Source: Marinobacter santoriniensis NKSG1
GTDB taxonomy: Bacteria; Pseudomonadota; Gammaproteobacteria; Pseudomonadales; Oleiphilaceae
Assembly: GCF_000347775.1 (NCBI RefSeq)
Contig: NZ_APAT01000015.1
Location: forward strand, 930,001 to 994,000
Length of the DNA: 64,000 nt
Direction of reading: 5' to 3'
Position 1 is the first letter of the stretch; every line of letters starts with the position of its first letter. A program made the translations under genes and the position numbers. Positions 44,849 to 53,439 of the stretch are shown in pieces. The notes below the pieces were generated by a model. The model did not search any database. It was not told where the DNA came from and worked only from the letters and a program-made list of their open reading frames with translations.

Positions 44849-44905
44849 ATACAAGTGTCAGGCTGATGGTGAGTACACCAACGATCCCGACGTGAGGCTC
44901 AGACT

Positions 44906-45049
44906 ATGACCATACACCTGGAATTGGCCCCGCTGATCAGCCTTGGCGCAGGCATCGGCATCCTGATATTTCCCCGGCTGCTCAACTACATTGTCGCCGG
45001 TTACCTGATCGCAATGGGTGTGCTGGGGCTGTTTGGCCACTCGTTCTGA
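44906..45049 (+). CDS. DUF3096 family 47-residue membrane protein
   Basis: Direct translation gives a 47-residue peptide starting MTIHLELAPLISLGAGIG, then ILIFPRLLNYIVAGYLIAMG and VLGLFGHSF. Two closely packed hydrophobic helices around a PRLLNYIVAGYL core match the DUF3096 family, present in many gammaproteobacteria and of unknown function. The ribosome site is weak (GAGG). It lies 24 bp before the racemase-fold gene and may share a transcript with it. Confidence 0.75.
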   Translation: MTIHLELAPLISLGAGIGILIFPRLLNYIVAGYLIAMGVLGLFGHSF

Positions 45050-45073
45050 CGCCACTGCTGCGCAGGAGGTCCC

Positions 45074-45811
45074 ATGTCCCGGACAGTCCCGTCACCCAGG
45101 CTTGGTTTCCTGTATCCCGGCCATGCTGCCGAGGATGACTACCCCTTGTTAGGCCGGATGATCGATCCGCCTGCGGAGGTTCACCTTGTCCACACCGGAT
45201 TCCTTGAGGATACCCACACGGTTGAGGCGCTCAGTGAGATGGGTAGCCTCCCCCGGCTGCAGAAAGGGGCCGAAGCCCTGGCCGACTCCGGAATCGAATC
45301 GGTCCTGTGGACCTCCACCAGTGCGAGTTTCGTGCTGGGCCTGGACGGTATCCGCCAGCAGATCGATGCCCTGGAAAAAGCCCTGGGCGTTCCCGCCTCC
45401 ACCACCGCCATGGCGTTTGCACGCGCTATCACCGCCATCAATGCGAACAGCGTTGCGATTGCAGCAACTTATCCGGAAGACGTTGCCCAACGCTTCTGCC
45501 AGTTCCTGGATCACTTCGACATCAATGTGGTTCATGTGTCGAGCCGGGGCATTGTAACGGCTGCCGAGGTAGGCGAACTCGAAAAAGACGACGTGATCGA
45601 GTTTGCGGTGGCCAACAGCCACAACGACGCGGACGCGCTGCTCATACCGGACACAGCCCTTCACTCGGCCGCATGGCTTCCGGATATCGAGAGTGCTACG
45701 GGCAAACCGGTCCTGACCGCCAATCAGGTCAGCTTTTGGGAAGCCCTGCGCCTGTGCGGAAAACTGACGCCTCAACGCGGCCTCGGCCGGCTATTTGAAG
45801 AGATCCCATGA
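45074..45811 (+). CDS. Asp/Glu racemase-fold protein (maleate isomerase / arylmalonate decarboxylase family) without catalytic cysteines
   Basis: The 245-residue protein follows the maleate cis-trans isomerase/AMDase pattern: LGFLYPGHAAEDDYPLLG at the start, ESVLWTSTSASFVLGLDG near residue 79, GVPASTTAMAFARAI near 105, and DALLIPDTALHSAAWL near 187. TGKPVLTANQVSFWEALRLCG follows. Both positions that normally hold cysteine are changed: Ser81 in place of the first and Asp193 in place of the second. A standard two-cysteine isomerase mechanism is therefore unlikely. AGGAGG precedes the ATG. Function unknown. Confidence 0.82.
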   Translation: MSRTVPSPRLGFLYPGHAAEDDYPLLGRMIDPPAEVHLVHTGFLEDTHTVEALSEMGSLPRLQKGAEALADSGIESVLWTSTSASFVLGLDGIRQQIDALEKALGVPASTTAMAFARAITAINANSVAIAATYPEDVAQRFCQFLDHFDINVVHVSSRGIVTAAEVGELEKDDVIEFAVANSHNDADALLIPDTALHSAAWLPDIESATGKPVLTANQVSFWEALRLCGKLTPQRGLGRLFEEIP

Positions 45812-46031
45812 GATCAACGTCGCGCGAGTGCCAGTGACGCCCTGTTGACTTAGCGCATCTGCCGCCTTCTCCACACCTTCGGTCAGTATCCGGTTCGGTG
45901 GTATCCTACCGGCTTGGCGCCACCCCGGGCACGTCCCTCTACCCTCGCCCAGTTCAAGTCGCGCTATCAATCATACTTAACCACCGGGTATTAACGCCCG
46001 GGAATGAACCGTTTCTTATCCGGGAGAATCA

Positions 46032-47315
46032 ATGGATACCTGGTATCTGCTGTGTTTCCTTTCAGCTACCGCCATTCTGGTGGCGTTTGCCAATCAGTTT
46101 TTCCTCAACCTTCAGACCACCATCGCCATTACCAGCGGGGCCGTGGTCATCTCACTACTTCTCATACTCGCAGTGAAAGTGCTCGGCAACCAGACGGCCG
46201 TGGCCGTCTCCGACATGCTATCCAATGTGGACTTCAAATCGCTGTTGCTTGAGGGCATGCTCGGGCCGCTGCTGTTTGCCGGAGCACTGGAGATCGACCT
46301 CCGGGCCATGCGCAGGCGTCGATGGGAAATCACCATCCTGGTCCTGTTCGGTACGCTGGCCTCGACGTTCCTGGTAGGCCTGTTCGTCTACTGGATCATG
46401 GGACTAATGGGCTGGAACGTGCCCTTCATCTACTGCCTGCTGTTCGGCGCGCTGATCAGCCCGACGGATCCGATTGCGGTCCTGGCCATCATCAAACAGA
46501 TGAAGGCACCGCCCTCCATCTCGATCCAGGTCGAAGGCGAATCCCTGTTCAACGATGGTGTCGGCCTGGTGGTGTTCACCACCATTCTGACCCTGGCGTT
46601 CAGCCATACCGAACCCACGTTTGCCAATGTCGCGGATCTGTTCCTGACCGATGCCCTGGGCGGCATAGCCTTCGGCATGCTGCTGGCCGTCATCGGTCAC
46701 TTCCTGCTGGTCAAGAGCGAGGACGGCAATATCCGGTTGCTGCTGACGTTCTGTATTCCCACCGCCGGCTTTGCCCTCGCGAATATCATCGACGTTTCCG
46801 GAGCCCTGGCCATGGTGGTCAGTGGCATCTTTCTCGGTAACGTCACCCGTGCGAAGGCCGCCTCCATGGCCCGGTTGAGCAGCATTCGCAACATCCGCAA
46901 CTTCTGGCATGCGGTGGACGGGGTTTTGAACGCATTCCTGTTCCTGCTGATAGGGCTGCTGGTGGTGACACTGCCCGTGACCGGAGAGCAGATTCTTCTT
47001 GGCCTGCTGGCGGTGCCTGCTGTTCTGCTGGCGCGCTTTATCAGTGTCAGCCTGCCGTACCTGGCGTTCCGCCGTTTCCGTACCTACGACAAACACTCGG
47101 TGGCGATACTCACCTGGGGCGGTTTGCGGGGCGGTCTGGCGCTGGCCATGGCAGCGTCCATTCCCAGCCATGCCGCCTATTTCAACGGTGTGGATCTGCA
47201 TACTTTGCTGCTGGTGATCACCTACATTGTGGTGATTTTCTCCATCATCGTTCAGGGCTCCAGCATCAAGCCGCTGATCCGTAGCAGCATTGCGGCGCAG
47301 ACCAACGACTCATAG
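46032..47315 (+). CDS. CPA1-family Na+(K+)/H+ antiporter, NhaP type
   Basis: The 427-residue membrane protein has about 12 helices and the CPA1 ion-site motifs: GALISPTDPIAVLAIIKQM near residue 140 and EGESLFNDGVGLVVFTT near 170. A late RTYDKHSVAILTWGGLRGGLALAMA region contains the conserved WGGLRG. It exchanges protons for sodium or potassium across the inner membrane. The 220-bp gap before it holds an inverted repeat (CCGGG..CCCGG near 45984-46001) and no gene. It has no long cytosolic C-terminal domain. Confidence 0.92.
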   Translation: MDTWYLLCFLSATAILVAFANQFFLNLQTTIAITSGAVVISLLLILAVKVLGNQTAVAVSDMLSNVDFKSLLLEGMLGPLLFAGALEIDLRAMRRRRWEITILVLFGTLASTFLVGLFVYWIMGLMGWNVPFIYCLLFGALISPTDPIAVLAIIKQMKAPPSISIQVEGESLFNDGVGLVVFTTILTLAFSHTEPTFANVADLFLTDALGGIAFGMLLAVIGHFLLVKSEDGNIRLLLTFCIPTAGFALANIIDVSGALAMVVSGIFLGNVTRAKAASMARLSSIRNIRNFWHAVDGVLNAFLFLLIGLLVVTLPVTGEQILLGLLAVPAVLLARFISVSLPYLAFRRFRTYDKHSVAILTWGGLRGGLALAMAASIPSHAAYFNGVDLHTLLLVITYIVVIFSIIVQGSSIKPLIRSSIAAQTNDS

Positions 47316-47340
47316 GAACAGCCGCTCATCAGGAAATAAT

Positions 47341-47353
47341 TAACCGCGGGTTA
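47341..47353. repeat. Short palindrome after the antiporter gene
   Basis: TAACC-GCG-GGTTA is a perfect dyad 26 bp after the antiporter stop and 28 bp before the TetR-type operator. It may be part of the regulatory region or a weak hairpin. Confidence 0.3.
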
Positions 47354-47378
47354 TTTACATCCGAAGGGCTGCACCGTA

Positions 47379-47405
47379 TATTAAGTGACCAGCGTTCACT
47401 TAATA
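47379..47405. promoter_or_regulatory. TetR-type operator of the SDR-TetR operon
   Basis: TATTAAGTGA and TCACTTAATA are perfect 10-bp arms around a 7-bp centre, ending 11 bp before the SDR start. The size is typical for a TetR dimer site. The TetR gene is second in the same transcript, which fits autoregulation. Confidence 0.75.
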
Positions 47406-47416
47406 AGGAAAACAAG

Positions 47417-48178
47417 ATGAATCATGTCCTGATCACAGGCGCCAGCGCCGGTATTGGCGAAGCCTTTGCCCGAGCCCTCGCCGCCGAAAAGCAGAATCTG
47501 ATCCTCGTTGCCCGTCGTGAGGAACGTCTCGCGGCCCTGGCGGGCGAACTGTCTGATGCCTTCGGAATTTCCGTCGAGATCCTGGCCGCGGACCTCGCCA
47601 CGCCTGACGGAGCTGAAAAAGTCGCTGCCGCTGTGACAGCCGCCGGGTGGCAGCTCTCCGGCCTGATCAACAATGCCGGCTTCGGCGACCGGGGCGATTT
47701 CGGGGAACTGTCACTGGAGCGTCAGCTCAACATGATCCAGGTAAACATCACCTCTCTGGTTGCACTCACCTGGAAGCTCCTGCCCAACCTGAAAGCCCAA
47801 CAAAACAGCTTCATCATCAATGTTGCCTCCAGTGCTGCCTTCCAGGCGGGCCCCAACATGGCCATCTACTACGCGACCAAAGCGTTTGTGCTGTCCTTCT
47901 CGGAAGCGCTGCACGAGGAACTCAGAGGTACCGGCCTGACAGTCAGCGCCCTGTGCCCTGGCGCCACGGAGTCGGAATTCGCGGCCGAAGCCAACATGGC
48001 CGACACCAAACTCTTCAAGGCCGGCGCGATGTCCGCAGAAGCAGTCGTGAACGAAGCCCTCGCCAAACGGCGCAAGGCCATTGTCATCCCCGGACTGCGC
48101 AACCGGTTGATGATATGGTCGGGCAAGTTTTCTCCCCGGTTCATTACCCGGCGACTCGCTGGCTGGTTACAGGCTTGA
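47417..48178 (+). CDS. Short-chain dehydrogenase (DltE-like SDR)
   Basis: The 253-residue protein has the SDR cofactor motif ITGASAGIGEAFARALA at residues 5-21, NNAGFG near 87, the catalytic serine in NVASSAAFQAGPN, and the YYATKAF tyrosine-lysine pair near 154. Its C-terminus (LRNRLMIWSGKFSPRFITRRLAGWLQ) is the basic amphipathic tail seen in DltE/YqjQ-like SDRs. AAGGAAAA precedes the ATG. It is in an operon with the TetR gene 7 bp downstream, under the palindromic operator. Confidence 0.9.
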   Translation: MNHVLITGASAGIGEAFARALAAEKQNLILVARREERLAALAGELSDAFGISVEILAADLATPDGAEKVAAAVTAAGWQLSGLINNAGFGDRGDFGELSLERQLNMIQVNITSLVALTWKLLPNLKAQQNSFIINVASSAAFQAGPNMAIYYATKAFVLSFSEALHEELRGTGLTVSALCPGATESEFAAEANMADTKLFKAGAMSAEAVVNEALAKRRKAIVIPGLRNRLMIWSGKFSPRFITRRLAGWLQA

Positions 48179-48185
48179 AAATTCG

Positions 48186-48827
48186 ATGAAAGGCATGCTT
48201 TGCAGTGGACGGCAGCGCGCCCGTACGGAAGCGGAAAAAATCGCCAGGGAACAGCACATCCTGGATGCGGCAGCCGAGTTGTTCGTCAACCGCCGATATG
48301 ACCAGCTGACCCTGGCGGATGTCGCTGCCGCCAGCGGCCTCACCAAAGCCGCGCTATACCGCTATTTCAGAAGCAAGGAACTGCTGTTCATCGCCGTCTA
48401 TCGCCGCGCCTTCACGGCCCTGGTAGACGATGCGGAAGGCCGTCAATCGTTGGCGCTACCCGACGACCTGACCGGGCTGCTGGTGACACACCCGCTCTTC
48501 TGCGGCCTGACCGCCATCCTCCACATGGCCCTGGAAACCGGCCTGACCGAACAGGAAGCCCGCAATTTCAAACTGTTTTTGCTGGAACAGTCCCAACGAC
48601 TCGCTGAACTGATCCAGGCCGCCACCGGACATGCTGAGAGCGACTGCTTCAAGTTTCTCCTGCAATGCCAGCAGGCTCTGATCGGATGCTGGCACATGAC
48701 CCACCCGCCGGAAGCCGCCCGCAAGGCGATGGAACGTCCGCCTCTGACGGTGTTCAAACTGGAGTTTGAACCTACGCTGCACAGCCATATTCAGAGCCTG
48801 TATTTCGCTTTTCTGACCAAAACCTAG
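48186..48827 (+). CDS. TetR-family transcriptional regulator
   Basis: The 213-residue protein has the TetR helix-turn-helix at residues 20-65 (ILDAAAELFVNRRYDQLTLADVAAASGLTKAALYRYFRSKELLF), preceded by a basic arm, and an all-helical ligand domain of the TetR_C type with ALETGLTEQEARNFKLFLLEQSQ. It probably represses its own operon at the 10-bp-arm palindrome ahead of the SDR. Its stop codon overlaps the stop of the convergent AraC gene by four bases. Confidence 0.9.
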   Translation: MKGMLCSGRQRARTEAEKIAREQHILDAAAELFVNRRYDQLTLADVAAASGLTKAALYRYFRSKELLFIAVYRRAFTALVDDAEGRQSLALPDDLTGLLVTHPLFCGLTAILHMALETGLTEQEARNFKLFLLEQSQRLAELIQAATGHAESDCFKFLLQCQQALIGCWHMTHPPEAARKAMERPPLTVFKLEFEPTLHSHIQSLYFAFLTKT

Positions 48828-49837
48828 CCCAGCAACTGCTTCCGGTAGCCTTTTGGCGTCAGTCCGAACCAACTCCGGCACGCCCGGTTAAACGCAGACT
48901 GTTCGGAATAACCGAGCAGCCCGCTGATCTGGCCGAACCCCATATCGGGTTCCCTCAGATACTGGCGGGCCAATCGTGTGCGCTCGTTGTTCAGCAACTG
49001 CTCATAGGTGGTTCCCTCCAACGCCAGTCTTCGCTGCAGGGTACGCTTGTGCAGCGACAGGTGGGCGGCGATGGCGTCACTGGTACACTGTCCCGTTGGC
49101 AAAAGGGTATTGATCAGCCGGATCACGTCTTCGGTGAGCGTATTGGCGTTGGGAGCCTGCTGGGCGTCCAGGTAACGCCGGGCCAGCTGCCAGGTCTGAT
49201 GATCCGCGCTGGGCAGGGGCATGGAGGCGACAGACGCCGGCAAATAAAACCCGCACCAGTCCTGCTCGAAGAAGGCATCACAGCGAAAGACTTTCCGATA
49301 GACCGATTCGTCGGCGAGTCGGGCGTGGATGAAATATACCGCCAGCGGTGCGAACCCATCGCCACACAGCAGGGTCATGACCTGCATGGCGTTTGCCAGA
49401 CTCAGCTCGTGGGACTGGGCCCGGTAACCCCCGCCTTCCCCATCAATCGTGAAGACAAACCGGATCACCGACTCATCATTCATGGTTACCCGGGACATGG
49501 TCAGCGACAGCGCCGGGCAATGCAGGTGGAGGTAGCGGGCGATGCTGTTGATGGCCTCTCCCACTGTCAGGGAACTTCGGGCAATAACCGAGATGGGGCC
49601 CAGGATATCCATACCCTGGTACCTCGCCAGCATCATTCCAAAGGCAGGATCACCGAGTTCGTTGGCCGTGTCGTCGAGTAACGCGGTCAGGTGTCTGAAC
49701 ACCAGGAACGACTGGTCGTCCCGCTGCTCTTCCGGCGGTATACGGTATCTTGCCAGCAATGGCAGCGGGTCCCCGCCCTTGCTCCTGACAAGTTCATCAT
49801 ACCCCCAGAGATTGGTGGCCCGGATCAGACTGGACAC
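48824..49837 (-). CDS. AraC-family regulator (OruR/arabinose-binding-domain type)
   Basis: The 337-residue protein has the N-terminal arabinose-binding-like domain of OruR/GadX-type regulators (LGDPAFGMMLARYQGMDILGPISVIARSSLTVGEAI). The C-terminal AraC helices are IAAHLSLHKRTLQRRLALEGTTYEQLL and GQISGLLGYSEQSAFNRACRSWFGLTPKGYR. The GTG start is set by GGAGG four bases upstream. It is divergent from the Baeyer-Villiger monooxygenase operon by 123 bp and is its probable activator. Confidence 0.9.
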   Translation of the reverse strand: MSSLIRATNLWGYDELVRSKGGDPLPLLARYRIPPEEQRDDQSFLVFRHLTALLDDTANELGDPAFGMMLARYQGMDILGPISVIARSSLTVGEAINSIARYLHLHCPALSLTMSRVTMNDESVIRFVFTIDGEGGGYRAQSHELSLANAMQVMTLLCGDGFAPLAVYFIHARLADESVYRKVFRCDAFFEQDWCGFYLPASVASMPLPSADHQTWQLARRYLDAQQAPNANTLTEDVIRLINTLLPTGQCTSDAIAAHLSLHKRTLQRRLALEGTTYEQLLNNERTRLARQYLREPDMGFGQISGLLGYSEQSAFNRACRSWFGLTPKGYRKQLLG

Positions 49838-49960
49838 GTTTCCTCCAACTGGCTACCTGTCGCGATTTGTCAAAAATATGTCCAGATCCGGCAATATTGT
49901 CAAGGCGCTGCATTGGCATAGTATGGATAAAAGTGCGAGACCAATAACAAGGAGAACCGC

Positions 49961-51463
49961 ATGGCAACACCCCACTATGACCTCATCATCATCGGTGCGG
50001 GCCTTTCCGGCATCGGCAGTGCGTGCCACATCGCCCGAAACTATCCGCAGAAGACCCTGGCGATTCTGGAACGCCGGGAGAACATGGGTGGTACATGGGA
50101 TCTGTTCCGGTATCCCGGCATCCGTTCCGATTCGGACATGGCCAGCTTCGGTTACAACTTCAAGCCGTGGTACTCCGATCAGGTGCTGGCAAAAGGGGGT
50201 GACATCCGCCATTACGTCGAGGAGACGGCCCGGGAATTCAGCCTGCAGGACAAGGTCCACTACGGCCTGCACATTACCGGCGCCGACTGGTCCAGCAAGG
50301 ATCAGTTCTGGACGGTAACCGCCACCCACGAGAAGACCGGTGAAACCCGCCAGTTCACCTGCAACTTCCTGCTCAACTGCGCCGGTTACTACAACTACGA
50401 CCACGGCTACCGGCCCACTTTCGAGGGCGAAGAAAACTTCAAGGGTACGATTGTGCATCCCCAGTTCTGGCCGGAGGACCTGGACTACACTGGCAAGAAA
50501 GTCGTCGTGATCGGCAGCGGCGCCACGGCCATCACCGTCGTACCCGCCATGGCCGAAAAGGCCGGGCACGTGACCATGCTGCAACGCTCACCCAGTTACA
50601 TCATGGCCATGCCGGACACCGACAAGATATCCATCGCCCTGAACAAGGTGCTGCCCAAAAAGCTGGTTTTCAAACTGGCGCGCAAACGCAACATCCTGTT
50701 CCAGCGAGGGCTCTACCTGGCGTGCATGCGCTGGCCCAATGCCATGCGCAAGTTCATGCTCCGCCACATGCGCCGTCAGGCCGGCCCGAACGTCGACATG
50801 CGGCACCTGACACCGAATTACAACCCCTGGGAACAGCGCCTCTGTGCCGCTCCGGACGGCGATTTCTTCAAGACATTGCGATCCGGCGCTGCGGACATGG
50901 TCACCGACCATATCGATCACTTTTCCGAGAACGGCATCGTGCTGAAATCCGGCCAGACCCTGGATGCCGACATCATCGTCACCGCCACCGGCCTGGATGT
51001 TCAGCTCATGGGCGGCCTGGAACTGCAGCTGGACGGCAAGGCCGTTGATCTGCCGAACAAGCTCACTTACAAGGGCATCATGCTCCAGGACGTTCCGAAC
51101 TACGCCTGGATCTTCGGCTACACCAACGCCCCCTGGACCCTCAAGTGTGACATCGGTGGCCGCTATATCTGCCGCCTGTTCGATGAGATGGCCCGGCGCG
51201 GGACGAACGTGGTCCGTCCGGTGGACAGGGACGGTCTGGAAAGCGGCACCGGCATGCTGGATGAATTTGCGCCGGGTTACATTGTCCGCGCCAAGGACCG
51301 CATGCCCCGCCAGGGCCTGAGCGGCCCCTGGAAAGTGACCATGCACTACGGCAAAGACAAGAAGATGCTGGTGGAAGATCCCGTCGATGATGGCATCCTG
51401 CAGTTTGAAAAGCCGGAAGCGACAACCACCCGTGACAGCCGGCCAATGACGGCCACGGCATGA
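49961..51463 (+). CDS. Baeyer-Villiger type FAD monooxygenase
   Basis: The 500-residue flavoprotein has an FAD motif (DLIIIGAGLSGIGSACHIA, from residue 7), the BVMO fingerprint FKGTIVHPQFWP (F-x-G-x3-H-x3-W-P) near 160, and an NADP motif (KVVVIGSGATAITV) near 180. It inserts oxygen beside a ketone to yield an ester or lactone. The following hydrolase gene would cleave such a product. AAGGAG precedes the ATG. Substrate may be an aliphatic or cyclic ketone; not determined by sequence. Confidence 0.93.
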   Translation: MATPHYDLIIIGAGLSGIGSACHIARNYPQKTLAILERRENMGGTWDLFRYPGIRSDSDMASFGYNFKPWYSDQVLAKGGDIRHYVEETAREFSLQDKVHYGLHITGADWSSKDQFWTVTATHEKTGETRQFTCNFLLNCAGYYNYDHGYRPTFEGEENFKGTIVHPQFWPEDLDYTGKKVVVIGSGATAITVVPAMAEKAGHVTMLQRSPSYIMAMPDTDKISIALNKVLPKKLVFKLARKRNILFQRGLYLACMRWPNAMRKFMLRHMRRQAGPNVDMRHLTPNYNPWEQRLCAAPDGDFFKTLRSGAADMVTDHIDHFSENGIVLKSGQTLDADIIVTATGLDVQLMGGLELQLDGKAVDLPNKLTYKGIMLQDVPNYAWIFGYTNAPWTLKCDIGGRYICRLFDEMARRGTNVVRPVDRDGLESGTGMLDEFAPGYIVRAKDRMPRQGLSGPWKVTMHYGKDKKMLVEDPVDDGILQFEKPEATTTRDSRPMTATA

Positions 51464-51486
51464 GCGACGGGAGGCGGGAACCTAGC

Positions 51487-52293
51487 ATGAGTACGAACCA
51501 GAAACCACCGGTGCTACTGATCCACGGGATGTGGAGCGACGCCGACACCATGAGCGAAGTGCGCGACGCCTTCAGCGAACAGGGCTACCCGGTGGAGGCA
51601 CTCACGCTGCCCCACCACGCCCCGAGGGCGAGCCACTCCGCCGAGAGCCGAAGGGCACTGGCACAGACCCGGCTGCAGGATTACGTTCGCTTTCTGGTGA
51701 ATCACGCCAGCAAGCTGGACCGTGCTCCCATTCTGGTGGGGCATTCCATGGGCGGACTGCTGGCGCAGCTTACTGCCGCCCGGATTCCCTGCGAGCGGGT
51801 GATTCTGCTGTCCTCAGCAGCGCCGGCCGGCATAAACGGCCTGGGGCTGTCCGTGTTTCGCACCCTCGGACGCAACCTGCTGCGTTTTCCGCTGTGGAGA
51901 CAGGCCACCGAACTGGGACTGGCCAACGTCCAATACGGTATCGCCAATGCGCAGAGTGAGGCAAAACAACGGGACATCTTCGAACACTGCGGCTACGAAT
52001 CCGGAATGGTGACCTTCCAGATGACACTGGCGGCGTTTACCCGAAAAGCCTTCGCCAACGTCGAGCCGGACAGCATCTCTTGCCCGATCCTGATCGTCGG
52101 CGGAACCGCGGATCGCATCACCCCGATCCGCATCCAGCGCCAGATTGCCCAGCGCTACGGCGATCGCTGCAAGCTCGTGGAACTTCCTGGCTGCGATCAC
52201 TGGACCATCGGTGGCCGTTTCTTCGGGGATGTCCAGGGTGCCATGTTCCAATGGCTGGAGCAGGCAGATTACAGCTCTTCCACCGCAGCCTGA
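51487..52293 (+). CDS. Alpha/beta hydrolase paired with the Baeyer-Villiger enzyme
   Basis: The 268-residue enzyme has the oxyanion segment LLIHGMWSD near residue 10, the nucleophile elbow GHSMGG (Ser near 80), the acid in LIVGGTADRITP and the histidine in LPGCDHWTIGG. This fits a serine esterase or lactonase. ATG 51487 follows GGAGG and GGGAA; an ATG at 51460 that overlaps the previous stop is the alternative. Co-transcription with the monooxygenase suggests it hydrolyses its ester product. Confidence 0.88.
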   Translation: MSTNQKPPVLLIHGMWSDADTMSEVRDAFSEQGYPVEALTLPHHAPRASHSAESRRALAQTRLQDYVRFLVNHASKLDRAPILVGHSMGGLLAQLTAARIPCERVILLSSAAPAGINGLGLSVFRTLGRNLLRFPLWRQATELGLANVQYGIANAQSEAKQRDIFEHCGYESGMVTFQMTLAAFTRKAFANVEPDSISCPILIVGGTADRITPIRIQRQIAQRYGDRCKLVELPGCDHWTIGGRFFGDVQGAMFQWLEQADYSSSTAA

Positions 52294-52310
52294 CACGCCA
52301 GGCCCACATG

Positions 52311-52336
52311 AAAACAGCCCCCGGAAGGGGGCTGTT
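52311..52336. terminator. Bidirectional terminator between hydrolase and BPSS1780-type gene
   Basis: AACAGCCCCC and GGGGGCTGTT form a perfect 10-bp stem with a GGAA loop (GNRA type). T4 follows on the minus strand. It separates two convergent genes. Confidence 0.8.
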
Positions 52337-52368
52337 CGGATGACTCGCTATGGGCGGATTGACCACCG

Positions 52369-53265
52369 TCAGGCAGGCAAGGGTTGCTCATCCATCGCCC
52401 GGGTTTCCGGCGAAACCGCCTCCAGGAAGATATCCCGGAAAGACAAATAATAAGCGCCTCCCAGCACCGCGCCCCAGACAATCGAGGTAATAAAGGCTAA
52501 CACCCCCATCACAATCATCGACGTGCTGGCCGCACCAATTGCGAAAACGGGAATAAACAACAGCTGCATGAATACGATGGCGTTGATCCCGAAAAACAGC
52601 AGAACGAGGACGTTACGAATACTGGCCCGCAAACTGTTGGCCATCGCCCGCATCACCCCCTGCCGGGCAATCACGATCAGTGGAATGACAAACGAGAACA
52701 GCGCCGCGAACAGACCAAGAAGAATCAGGCCAACAATAATGGAAAGCCCCAGGGCCATCCCACCATTCCGGGCGCCAAGACCGCCGTCCATCCAGTGTTC
52801 GAAACCGGCCGGTCCAAACGCCTGGCCAGACACGGCTGAAACATCAGTGACAAGATAAACAATACCCGCGACCGCCACGGCCATCAGAATCATCATGACG
52901 AGCATCAACACGATATGAAGTACCGTGTGGCCGTTAAAACCGGACACCACGTCCGAAAACCTCGGTCGACGTTCTGCCACACCATGAAACACCGCCAATA
53001 CCCCGGCATTCAGAAGACAGGACACGACAAATACCACGATGCCTGCCAGGGCCGTCACGGCAAACCCGGCACCGGTCATCAGCGTTACCACGCCAACCTG
53101 AAGCAGCAGGGTTACCACCAACACCACAAGGTACGCCGAGAGTACAACGCCCCAATGGGCACGAAACAAACGGATGGATTCAAAAATCCAGCTCAGGGGA
53201 GGGCCGGCCTCAGCCTTACGCGGGGATGCAAGCGGTGCAGAGACAGAGGGAGGGTGAGAATTCAT
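52369..53265 (-). CDS. BPSS1780-family multi-pass membrane protein
   Basis: The 298-residue protein has a proline-rich cytosolic start (MNSHPPSVSAPLASPRKAEAG), then SWIFESIRLFRAHWGVVLSAYLVVL and five more hydrophobic segments. Six transmembrane helices in total are spread to about residue 285, with GVLAVFHGVAERRPRFSDVVSGF after the third. It resembles the BPSS1780/DUF975-like family of unknown function. ATG 53265 has AAGGAA upstream. The gene stands alone on its strand. Confidence 0.78.
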   Translation of the reverse strand: MNSHPPSVSAPLASPRKAEAGPPLSWIFESIRLFRAHWGVVLSAYLVVLVVTLLLQVGVVTLMTGAGFAVTALAGIVVFVVSCLLNAGVLAVFHGVAERRPRFSDVVSGFNGHTVLHIVLMLVMMILMAVAVAGIVYLVTDVSAVSGQAFGPAGFEHWMDGGLGARNGGMALGLSIIVGLILLGLFAALFSFVIPLIVIARQGVMRAMANSLRASIRNVLVLLFFGINAIVFMQLLFIPVFAIGAASTSMIVMGVLAFITSIVWGAVLGGAYYLSFRDIFLEAVSPETRAMDEQPLPA

Positions 53266-53439
53266 ACGCGGAATCTTCCTTGATTTACTTTCCATTAAGC
53301 CTGACCATCCAGATGGTCAAACGCGAGCGGCGCATCTTAGCAAACCGGCTGACCATGGTCACGGTCACCAGGTGGCCCACCCGCGGCAATTGCGGTTAAA
53401 TACCCCGGACACTCACCTGCTGCTGACGTATCTGCCTCT

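Noticed and set aside
46404-47201. A 265-codon minus-strand frame opposite the CPA1 antiporter
   Set aside because: It is Gln/His-rich, as expected of antisense to membrane helices.
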